Assembly (NCBI GenBank): GCA_008080925.1
Contig: VMDJ01000025.1
Span: 1-21,742, forward strand
DNA from: Gammaproteobacteria bacterium
Lineage (GTDB): Bacteria > Pseudomonadota > Gammaproteobacteria > Chromatiales > Chromatiaceae
DNA: 21,742 nt
Direction of reading: 5' to 3'
This document shows positions 14,668 to 21,742 of the stretch, piece after piece. The notes beneath the pieces are model-generated. The model did no database searches and had not been told where the DNA came from. It worked only from the letters and a program-made list of their open reading frames with translations. Position numbers and translations under genes: made by a program. Numbering within the stretch: the first letter of the stretch is position 1; each line of letters begins with the position of its first letter.

Positions 14668-16236
14668 TTAAGGCATCATAAAGCCTCGTAACGTGAAGTA
14701 GAGGAAGGCAGCCATCGTGCCAGAGGCTGGTACGGTAATCAGCCAAGCTGCGATGATCTTCTTAAACGCTGAACGTTTAACCAACTCATTCTTATAAACC
14801 TTCTTCAAACTCTTACGTTCTTTCTTAGAAAGCTCTGCATCGTCTTTCTTCGCTTTCATCTCTTTCAGCATGATGCCTTTTTGAATGACAGATGCTTTGG
14901 TGAAGCGCTCTAGGAATGCATTGACTTCAGCCTCATCTTCACCTTGATGGTGCTCACGGATTTCATCCAGCATCTTCTGGTAGCTACGCTTGAGGTATTC
15001 ACGCAGAAAGCCAACGCCAAATACAGCACCAACTGCAATGTGAGTTGATGACACGGGTAGGCCAAGCTGGCTTGCAATAATCACGGTGATCGCCGCTGCC
15101 ATCGCAATTGAGAAGGCCCGCATTTGATCCAGTTCAGTGATTTCACTACCAACAGTTTTGATCAGTTTAGGACCATATAAAGCAAGACCGATCGCAATAC
15201 CAACAGCGCCAACCAGCATTACCCAAAGTGGGATGGCTGCTTTACTGTGGTAGCCGCCATGTAACAAAGCATCATTGATCGCAGCGAGTGGGCCAACGGC
15301 ATTGGCAACATCGTTTGCACCGTGAGCAAAGCTTAATAGCGCTGCTGCGAAGATCAGAGGCGCAGTGAACAATGCATTAACGCCAGCTTTCGAACTTTCA
15401 AGTCCTTCGCCTTGTTGTGCAATCTTTACGCGGGTAAAGAAGTAAACAAGTACGGCAATACCAAAACCAATCAGCGCTGCTGTGGTGAAATCAAGCTTAA
15501 TCAGCTTCTTCACACCCTTGAGTGCCAAATATGTAGAAAACGCCCATGCCATCAAAGCGAGCAGAACAGGCACAACTTTGAGCGCAGCGGCTCGCATATC
15601 GTCTTTATAGGTAATTGAGCGTTTGATAACGATCAAGAAGGTTGCCGCAATAATGCCACCTAAGACAGGTGAGATGACCCAGCTCGCTGCGATAGCACCC
15701 ATGGTGCCCCAGTTAGCGATACCCATACCGCCAGCCGCAATACCTGCACCTAAAACGCCACCGACAATAGAGTGGGTTGTTGAAACAGGTGCGCCAAGCG
15801 CGGTGGCAATGTTTAGCCAAATCGCACCGGCTAGAAGGGCGGCCATCATTAACCAGATGAAGGCATTCGGGTCGCCGATCACGGATGGATCAATGATGCC
15901 TTTCTTAATGGTGCTAACCACATCACCACCAGCAATGATCGCGCCAGAGGCTTCGAAGATGGCAGCAATGATAATGGCGGTTGTTAATGTCATGGCGCGC
16001 GAGCCCACCGCGGGGCCTACGTTATTGGCCACATCATTAGCGCCAATGTTCATTGCCATATAGCCACCGATCATTGCGGCGGCAACCAGCATGTAATGTT
16101 GGTTAATGGTGTCTAGGGTAATGCTGGCAAACAGCATGATCGCCACAATGAAAAGTGTCGCAATGCCGAGACGAACGACTTCGTTTGAGCTAAAGCGTGC
16201 TGCATCTTCAATTTGATTGATGTTCTTTAAATCCAT
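14668..16236 (-). CDS. Inorganic phosphate transporter, Pit family
   Basis: Low-affinity phosphate permease of the Pit/PHO4 type, driven by ion symport and able to carry arsenate as well (family knowledge). The 522-residue protein shows the internal duplication of the family: GANDVANNVGP at 65-75 and GANDVANAVGP at 305-315, each followed by a SSTH/STTH motif (STTHSIVGG at about 151-159, SSTHIAVGA at about 395-403). Roughly ten hydrophobic segments are visible. A long charged cytoplasmic stretch of lysine- and glutamate-rich sequence separates the last membrane segments near the C-terminus. A possible promoter lies at 16288-16316. No DUF47/PhoU-like partner gene is next to it; ppx lies upstream on the same strand, after 141 bp. 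Confidence 0.94.
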   Translation of the reverse strand: MDLKNINQIEDAARFSSNEVVRLGIATLFIVAIMLFASITLDTINQHYMLVAAAMIGGYMAMNIGANDVANNVGPAVGSRAMTLTTAIIIAAIFEASGAIIAGGDVVSTIKKGIIDPSVIGDPNAFIWLMMAALLAGAIWLNIATALGAPVSTTHSIVGGVLGAGIAAGGMGIANWGTMGAIAASWVISPVLGGIIAATFLIVIKRSITYKDDMRAAALKVVPVLLALMAWAFSTYLALKGVKKLIKLDFTTAALIGFGIAVLVYFFTRVKIAQQGEGLESSKAGVNALFTAPLIFAAALLSFAHGANDVANAVGPLAAINDALLHGGYHSKAAIPLWVMLVGAVGIAIGLALYGPKLIKTVGSEITELDQMRAFSIAMAAAITVIIASQLGLPVSSTHIAVGAVFGVGFLREYLKRSYQKMLDEIREHHQGEDEAEVNAFLERFTKASVIQKGIMLKEMKAKKDDAELSKKERKSLKKVYKNELVKRSAFKKIIAAWLITVPASGTMAAFLYFTLRGFMMP

Positions 16237-16287
16237 GTCTAAAGGGGTCTTAAGTTACTAAATATTGTTGGCAGTCTACACGTCTGA

Positions 16288-16316
16288 ATAAGAATTTCAG
16301 TACCAATTAGATACAA
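16288..16316 (-). promoter_or_regulatory. Possible sigma-70 promoter for pit
   Basis: Reading on the minus strand, TTGTAT (16311-16316) and TCTTAT (16288-16293) are separated by exactly 17 bp, about 50 bp upstream of the pit ATG. Each box is a partial match to consensus, so this is tentative. No Pho-box-like direct repeat was recognised here. Confidence 0.3.
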
Positions 16317-16377
16317 AACGGAGAGGTACCTAGAAGGCTAAAAAAGTCGCTTTAAAACATATACTTAGTATTTAGTA

Positions 16378-17895
16378 TTAGCTGATAGACAAGGTAAAAT
16401 TGAGCTTTTCCCAAGCCAAAATTTCTGAATTCAATTCCGCTTCATTAAGAGGATGTTCGCTAAGCCAGTTTTCAGGGAACGTCAGGCTGATATTTTCCTT
16501 ATCGATTTTTGCGATATCAACCTCGATTTTCGTATCGGGTGTTCGACTACGATGAAGAATAATGGCTAAGCGCAGTAGCAGGATCAGCTTCTTAGTTGAG
16601 TCGCGGTGATATTTAGGCAGTTCTTTGATCGCGGTTGAGCTGATTTTGCGACGTTGAAAACGAACGATTGTTGAAAGCTGTTGTTTCTGTTGGTTGGTGA
16701 AGCCTGTGAGATCCGCATTCGACAGAATGTAAGCACTGTGTTTGTGGAAGCTGTTGTGCGAAAGGCTCAAACCAATTTCGTGCGTAGCAGCAGCCCAACG
16801 CAACAACTTGGCATCTTGACGCTCGTCGAGTTTCCAGTCACTGGCGATTTGTGAGAACAGACGCATCGCCAAATTGGTCACTTGCTTTGCATGAGCAACA
16901 TCAACTGCAAAACGTTGCTGTAGTGATTCAATCGTGGTTTCACGAACATCGGTGCGGCTTATTTCACCAATTAGCTCATATAAAAGACCTTCGCGGAGGG
17001 CAAAGCTAGAGACGTGAAGTTCTTCAATACCCAAGCTATTAAATACAGCACTCAATACAGCAACACCTCCAACAAACACGGGTCTACGCTCATCTGATAG
17101 ACCTTCAAGGTCGAGAGCATCAATACTGCCGATTTTTATCATGCGCTTGCGAAGCTTTTTAAGGCAGCTAGCACTTATGACTTCTCCCTCGCAGCCCATG
17201 GCATTCATGACTTTCAAGATCGCTTTGATGGTGCCGGAGCTACCAATCGCCATATCCCAGTTACCTGGCTGATAGCTTTCACGCACAGCACGTATCTCTA
17301 ATGCGCCACGCAAAATGGCTGAGTTCATGCGTTGCTCGGTAATCTCACCTGAGCCAAAGAAGGTTTGTGTCATGGTGACGCAACCCATGTTGAGGCTGTC
17401 ACGCTGTCCGGCGGTCTTATTTTTACCCAAGATGACTTCGGTGCTACCGCCACCGATATCAACGACAAGACGTCGTTTTTCTTCGGAAGCAAGACCATGG
17501 GCAACGCCGAGATAAACTAAGCGCGCTTCTTCTGAGCCAGAAATCACATCGATTTCGTAGCCAAGTGCTTCAGTCGCACGGGTAAAAAATTTGTGATCAG
17601 GAGGAATTTGTCTGAGCGTATTAGTGCCGACAACACGAACCTGGTGCGCGGGGATGCCAGCTAAGCGCTGACCAAAACGCGCTAAGCATTCAATCGCGCG
17701 ATCTTGTACATGCGACAAAAGATCTTTTTTGACTAAGCCTTCGCTCAAGCGAACAGCTTCTCGCATGCGATCAACAACAACAAGCTGACCATTCTCTTGT
17801 CTACCGATAATCATGTGGAAACTATTGGATCCAAGGTCAATTGAGGCAAACGTTAAGTCCTCAATCGTTTCAAGCAGGGCGTTGTTATCAGTCAT
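16378..17895 (-). CDS. ppx: Exopolyphosphatase (Ppx/GppA family)
   Basis: Cleaves the terminal phosphate from inorganic polyphosphate, or from pppGpp in the related GppA. The 505-residue protein has the ASIDLGSNSFHMIIGR phosphate loop near residue 20, VVDIGGGSTEVILGK, GSSGTIKAI and a family segment GLSDERRPVFVGGVAVL. The C-terminal half carries the HD-like helical part (ATHEIG...HKHSAYIL). The start chosen is the ATG at 17893-17895 (MTDNN); a TTG further upstream at 17964 would add 23 residues without support. The gene is divergent from ppk1, so synthesis and breakdown of polyphosphate share one control region. Ppx is more likely than GppA because of that pairing. Confidence 0.93.
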   Translation of the reverse strand: MTDNNALLETIEDLTFASIDLGSNSFHMIIGRQENGQLVVVDRMREAVRLSEGLVKKDLLSHVQDRAIECLARFGQRLAGIPAHQVRVVGTNTLRQIPPDHKFFTRATEALGYEIDVISGSEEARLVYLGVAHGLASEEKRRLVVDIGGGSTEVILGKNKTAGQRDSLNMGCVTMTQTFFGSGEITEQRMNSAILRGALEIRAVRESYQPGNWDMAIGSSGTIKAILKVMNAMGCEGEVISASCLKKLRKRMIKIGSIDALDLEGLSDERRPVFVGGVAVLSAVFNSLGIEELHVSSFALREGLLYELIGEISRTDVRETTIESLQQRFAVDVAHAKQVTNLAMRLFSQIASDWKLDERQDAKLLRWAAATHEIGLSLSHNSFHKHSAYILSNADLTGFTNQQKQQLSTIVRFQRRKISSTAIKELPKYHRDSTKKLILLLRLAIILHRSRTPDTKIEVDIAKIDKENISLTFPENWLSEHPLNEAELNSEILAWEKLNFTLSIS

Positions 17896-18020
17896 AAAAG
17901 GTTTTGAAAATATTTTGCGTGATCCTAATCGCAAAAATTGGTTGGGTATACCTATTAATGACAAAAAAGTTACACAATCGTAATTAATGTAGTGGGGAGA
18001 TACTGAAGCTAATAAAATAA

Positions 18021-18057
18021 TGCTAGTATGGTCAATAACACATTGTTATCCAATAAC
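18021..18057 (+). promoter_or_regulatory. Possible ppk1 promoter and repeated ATAAC boxes
   Basis: TGCTAGTAT (18021-18029) resembles an extended -10 box about 46 bases before the ppk1 ATG. It has no good -35. Right after it, ATAAC (18035-18039), GTTAT (18045-18049) and ATAAC (18053-18057) give two overlapping inverted repeats and a direct repeat of CAATAAC 18 bp apart. They could be an operator for the divergent ppx/ppk1 control region, or chance in AT-rich DNA. Confidence 0.3.
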
Positions 18058-18075
18058 TTTTCCAGAGCCCTATAA

Positions 18076-20211
18076 ATGCCCATTGAGTTAGATTCGCACG
18101 AATTTTTCTTGAACCGAGAGCTGACTTGGCTGTCGTTTAACTCGCGCGTGCTCCATGAGGCTGCTGATGAGCGTAATCCGCTTTTAGAGCGTTTAAAGTT
18201 CTTGGCGATCGTAAGTTCAAACCTCGATGAGTTTTTCATGAAACGCATCGGTAGCCTTAAGCGTAAGGTGGCTGCTGGGATTCAAGATAAATCAGCGGAC
18301 GGTTTAACTGCGCAGCAACAAATTGATGCTTGTTATAACGCTATTCGCGAACAAGAGTTGCGACAACGTGAGCTATTAAAGGTTCTGCGTGAACAGTTGG
18401 CGATACACAATATTAAGATCGTTTCGTATGACGATGTTACGACAGATCAAGGTATTTGGTTGCGTGAGTATTTCTACAGCGAAGTTTTTCCGCTGATTAC
18501 ACCGCAGTCATTTGATCCGAGTCATCCGTTCCCTTTTATTTCTAATTACTCTCTTAATTTGCTGGTTAAAGTGAAGAAGCAGGGTGAGTCGGCTGGAGAT
18601 TCGATTGCCTATACACGCATTAAGATGCCCCTAGGTGAGGGTTTGCCGCGTTTTGTTCAAATACCTGATACCTACCATTTTCTACCGTTAGAAGAATTGG
18701 TAAAAAAGCATCTTTATATGTTGTTGCCGCAAGTAGATGTTGAACATGCTGCTTTATTTCGAGTTACTCGTAATATTCAAGCGGGTCGCGGTTCTGAAGA
18801 AACCGATGATCTCTTAGCAATGATTCAAAGTGAGCTGCGAGATCGTCATTTCGCGTCGATCGTGCGAGTTCAGGTTCAAGATGAAATTGATAGCACAGCA
18901 CGTGGCATGTTGGCAGCTGAGCTTGGCCTAGATGAGCAATCTGATGTGTTTAGCACGGGCTCGAGCTTGATGGCATTGCGCGATCTTTTTGAGATTGCCG
19001 GTATAGATCGACCTGAGCTGCAAGAGAAGCCTTTCAAGCCGCTCGATCCACCACAGTTTTCGCAAGCGACGAATATCTTTCATGCGATCCGTAATGATGG
19101 TCCTTTCATGGTTCATCATCCTTATGATTCCTTCAAAACCTCGGTTGAGCGTTTCTTAAAAGAAGCAGCGCATGATCCGAAGGTGAAAGCAATCAAGATG
19201 ACCTTGTATCGCACCTCAAGTGACACCAAGGTCGTTGATTACCTGATTCAAGCGGCACAAAACCGTAAACAGGTTGCTGTGGTAGTGGAGTTAAAGGCAA
19301 GTTTTGATGAAGCGGCCAATATTCGTTGGGCAACGCGCTTAGAAGAAGCAGGCGTGCACGTTACATACGGTGTTATTGGTCTTAAAACGCACTCTAAGAT
19401 CACTTTGGTGGTTCGAAAAGATTACAACGGCCTGCAGCGCTATCTACACATTGGAACCGGTAACTACCATGCGGGTACGGCGCGTTTGTATACCGACTTG
19501 GGTATTCTGACCAATGACAAACAAATGGGCATTGATGCCACAGAGTTGTTCAATTACCTAACAACCGGCTTTACGCCAGATCGTTTCTATCGCGAGTTAT
19601 TACCGGCGCCTAAGGTGCTAAAGTCTGCCTTGCTGGCACGTATCGAGCGAGAGATAAAGCATCACACAACAGAATCGCCAGGTTTGATTCAGTTTAAAGT
19701 GAATGCGCTTGAAGATGCCGACATCACAAAAGCGCTTTATCGAGCTTGTCAGGTGGGCGTGCAAGTCAATTTGATTGTGCGAGATAGCTGTCGTTTCTTG
19801 CCGGGTATTCCGGGTGTTTCTGAAAACGCCACAGTGATTAGTATTGTCGGTCGCTTCCTTGAGCATGCGCGTATCTATTACTTTAAGAATAACGGTGATG
19901 AGGAATACCTCATCGGGTCTGCCGATGCGATGCAGCGTAATCTTGAAAGCCGTGTTGAGGTGGTTGCGCCGGTTAAAGCGCCAAAGCTACGTGAGGAGCT
20001 ACGCTTTATTCTTGACACACAGTTAAACGATTATCGCCAAGCGTGGGATATGCGCGTGGATGGTACCTATGTGCAACGTCAACCTAGAAACAAAGACGAA
20101 GAGATTGGCTGTCATCAGCGCATGATAGATCGCTATACCGAGCGCAATAAAAAAGCCAAACGTTTCCAAACGGGTAAAACGCTTAAAAAGGTTGGCTCTG
20201 TCAAAGAGTAA
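18076..20211 (+). CDS. ppk1: Polyphosphate kinase PPK1
   Basis: Makes inorganic polyphosphate from ATP, reversibly. The 711-residue protein has all four regions: an N-domain from FLNRELTWLSFNSRVL, the head domain, and two phospholipase-D-like domains. The phosphorylated histidine is H439 in GLKTHSKITLVVRKD, and the second conserved histidine is H597 in LEHARIYYF. Other motifs are IGTGNYH, DLGILTND and a C-terminal IGSADAMQRNLESRVEV. Length is slightly longer than E. coli PPK (688). The ATG at 18076 gives MPIELDSHEFFLNRELTW, a normal start. It diverges from ppx across 180 bp. Its stop touches the stop of the convergent RND gene, with no terminator between them. Confidence 0.97.
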   Translation: MPIELDSHEFFLNRELTWLSFNSRVLHEAADERNPLLERLKFLAIVSSNLDEFFMKRIGSLKRKVAAGIQDKSADGLTAQQQIDACYNAIREQELRQRELLKVLREQLAIHNIKIVSYDDVTTDQGIWLREYFYSEVFPLITPQSFDPSHPFPFISNYSLNLLVKVKKQGESAGDSIAYTRIKMPLGEGLPRFVQIPDTYHFLPLEELVKKHLYMLLPQVDVEHAALFRVTRNIQAGRGSEETDDLLAMIQSELRDRHFASIVRVQVQDEIDSTARGMLAAELGLDEQSDVFSTGSSLMALRDLFEIAGIDRPELQEKPFKPLDPPQFSQATNIFHAIRNDGPFMVHHPYDSFKTSVERFLKEAAHDPKVKAIKMTLYRTSSDTKVVDYLIQAAQNRKQVAVVVELKASFDEAANIRWATRLEEAGVHVTYGVIGLKTHSKITLVVRKDYNGLQRYLHIGTGNYHAGTARLYTDLGILTNDKQMGIDATELFNYLTTGFTPDRFYRELLPAPKVLKSALLARIEREIKHHTTESPGLIQFKVNALEDADITKALYRACQVGVQVNLIVRDSCRFLPGIPGVSENATVISIVGRFLEHARIYYFKNNGDEEYLIGSADAMQRNLESRVEVVAPVKAPKLREELRFILDTQLNDYRQAWDMRVDGTYVQRQPRNKDEEIGCHQRMIDRYTERNKKAKRFQTGKTLKKVGSVKE

Positions 20212-21742
20212 TTACGCCTTGTGATTTGATATTTTGAGATAGACCGCAGGCACTACAAACAGCGTGAATAGAGTGCCAATACCTAAGCCGGTGATGATCA
20301 CTAAGCCAATGCCATAACGACTTTCTGAGAAGGGCCCAGTTGCCCATAGCAGCGGCACCATTGCAACGAGCATTGAAACGGTGGTCATTAGGATGGGGCG
20401 CAGACGTACCTTCGCTGCTTCTTCAATCGCCTCTCGTTTGTGCATGCCTTTTGTTGCGATCAGTTGGTTAGCAAACTCCACAACTAAGATGCCATTCTTA
20501 GCGATAAGGCCAATCAGTGTGATCAAGCCCACTTGGGTGAAGATGTTGATGCTGGCAAAACCGGTGGTGATAAATATCATCGCACCTGCAATCGACATGG
20601 GTACTGATACAAGAATGATCAAGGGGTCACGCCAGCTCTCAAATTGCGCAGCCAAGACTAAATAGATGATGACCAAAGATAAGAAAAAGGTGGTCACCAG
20701 TGCGCTACCTTGCTGCATGAATTGGCGAGATTGGCCATCAAAGTCCCAGCGTACGTTATCAGGGAGTACTTCGCTGCCAAGTTGTTCTAGATAAGCTAAG
20801 GCATCACCCATGCTGAGTGTTGGGAACATAATGCCCTCAAGCGTCAGACTGTTCATTTGATTGAACTGGGTGCGCTTACTTGGGTTGATGGTCTGTTTAA
20901 AGCTAATCAACGTAGACAGTGGAACAAGCTGACCACTGCTCGATCGAACGGTGTAGCGACCAATTGATTCAGGATCGTTAAGGAATTCGCGATCGGCTTG
21001 TGGAATAACTTTGTAGCTGCGTCCATCAATCGTAAAGCGATTGGCATAGTTTTCACCCATCAGACCTGAAAGTGCATCACCAATGTCTTTCATCGAAACG
21101 CCCATGGTGGCCGCCAGATCACGATTGATCTCAATATTCGTGTTGGGGCGAGTGAAATCGAGGCTTTTACGTAAGAAGATGAAATTGCCACTTTTCATGG
21201 CTTTACCAATCATCTGTCCGGCAAGTGAGTCGAGTGTCTTGAGGTCGGCATCCGAGGTTAAGACGAACTGAATCGGCAGTCCGCGTGCGCTACCCGGTAA
21301 TGTGGGGCGAGGGAACACGGCAGTTTGGAAACCGGCTATTTTGGCAAGCTTTCCCTGGATCTCTGGTTGAACTTCGGATTGACTGCGCTTTCGTTCATTC
21401 GGCTTACCCATCTTAAAGCCACCAAAGGTCACGCTAGGATCACCACGGAAGCCAATCAAGATAAAGCTTTTATCGTACTCAGGTACCGATTCAAATTTAG
21501 CCAGAATATCTTTTACGTATAGCTCGTTATATTCACGCGTAGCGGTCTGAGGTGCTTTTGCTTGGAAGAACAAAATACTTTGGTCTTCAGTCGGTGCAAG
21601 TTCCTGCTTACTGGTGATGAACATCGCATAGATGCTCAGCAGAATCACCAAACCAAGGTCAAAATGACTGCAGGGGTTTCGAGAAGGCTATGTAATAGGC
21701 GTTGGTAGCTATCAGAAAGCCGATTAAAGAAATGCTCAACGG
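20212..21742 (-). pseudogene. RND multidrug efflux permease, C-terminal half, frameshifted and cut by window edge
   Basis: C-terminal half of a proton-driven AcrB/MexB-type inner-membrane pump. The intact reading frame ends at 20212 and covers 20212 to about 21655. It contains ELAPTEDQS, the porter-domain segments, QLGS-type docking residues, and the membrane motifs LVLAAQFESWRDPLIILVSVP, FTQVGLITLIGLIAKNGILVVEFANQ and RLRPILMTTVSMLVAMVPL. Upstream of this the same frame hits TAG at 21688-21690. In another frame, from 21740, the sequence reads a plausible VEHFFNRLSDSYQRLLHSLL segment of the same protein, ending at a TGA at 21645-21647. A single missing base near 21655-21660 joins the two. Whether this is a true pseudogene or a sequencing error cannot be told here. 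The apparent TTG start at 21651 is not real. Confidence 0.88.

Noticed and set aside
15623..16063. 146-residue open frame on the plus strand inside pit, rich in alanine, proline and methionine
   Set aside because: It is antisense to the well-supported pit gene and its composition is that of a reverse-complemented hydrophobic gene; no family resemblance.
16365..16378. Two direct repeats of TTAGTAT next to the ppx stop
   Set aside because: Short and AT rich, with no further copies; treated as chance.
21640..21690. Programmed frameshift in the RND gene
   Set aside because: No slippery heptamer or following stem was seen, and this family does not use programmed frameshifting; a mutation or sequencing error is simpler.

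Overview
The window looks like chromosomal DNA of a gammaproteobacterium of moderate GC content. It carries housekeeping genes typical of that class (recJ, darP/yjgA, sdhCDAB with sdhE, dgkA, ppx/ppk1, a Pit phosphate transporter and an RND pump), tightly packed with many 1-4 nt gene overlaps. I see no tRNA, rRNA, insertion sequence, CRISPR array or prophage gene. The species cannot be named from this sequence.

Left arm (1-5010, minus strand): a tight five-gene run. It reads, in transcription order, Sfp-type phosphopantetheinyl transferase, undecaprenyl-diphosphatase UppP, AMP-forming acyl/amino-acid ligase, PLP-dependent decarboxylase and a CofD-like protein that runs off the left edge. The ligase and decarboxylase resemble the pair usually found with exosortase A/PEP-CTERM loci, but no exosortase or carrier protein lies in the window. 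This is the least conventional part of the window and the best candidate for an uncharacterised pathway.

Centre left (5058-8470, plus strand): recJ, then darP overlapping it with a GTG start, then a lone GalT/HIT-type nucleotidyltransferase without other galactose genes.

Centre (8678-13161, plus strand): sdhC-sdhD-sdhA-sdhB-sdhE followed with no gap by a D-malate/tartrate-type dehydrogenase. Succinate dehydrogenase and its flavinylation factor are thus co-transcribed with a decarboxylating hydroxyacid dehydrogenase. An 11-bp perfect hairpin lies in the leader region upstream of sdhC.

Centre right (13215-20211): dgkA and a GAPDH of the type normally paired with the arsenical exporter ArsJ, then a strong bidirectional terminator. 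A convergent Pit phosphate transporter follows, then ppx and ppk1, which are divergent from each other. This is a phosphate/polyphosphate block with an arsenate-detoxification-type GAPDH beside it but no ArsJ.

Right edge (20212-21742, minus strand): the C-terminal half of an RND multidrug efflux permease. Its frame is broken by an apparent one-base deletion near 21645-21690, and the gene runs off the edge.
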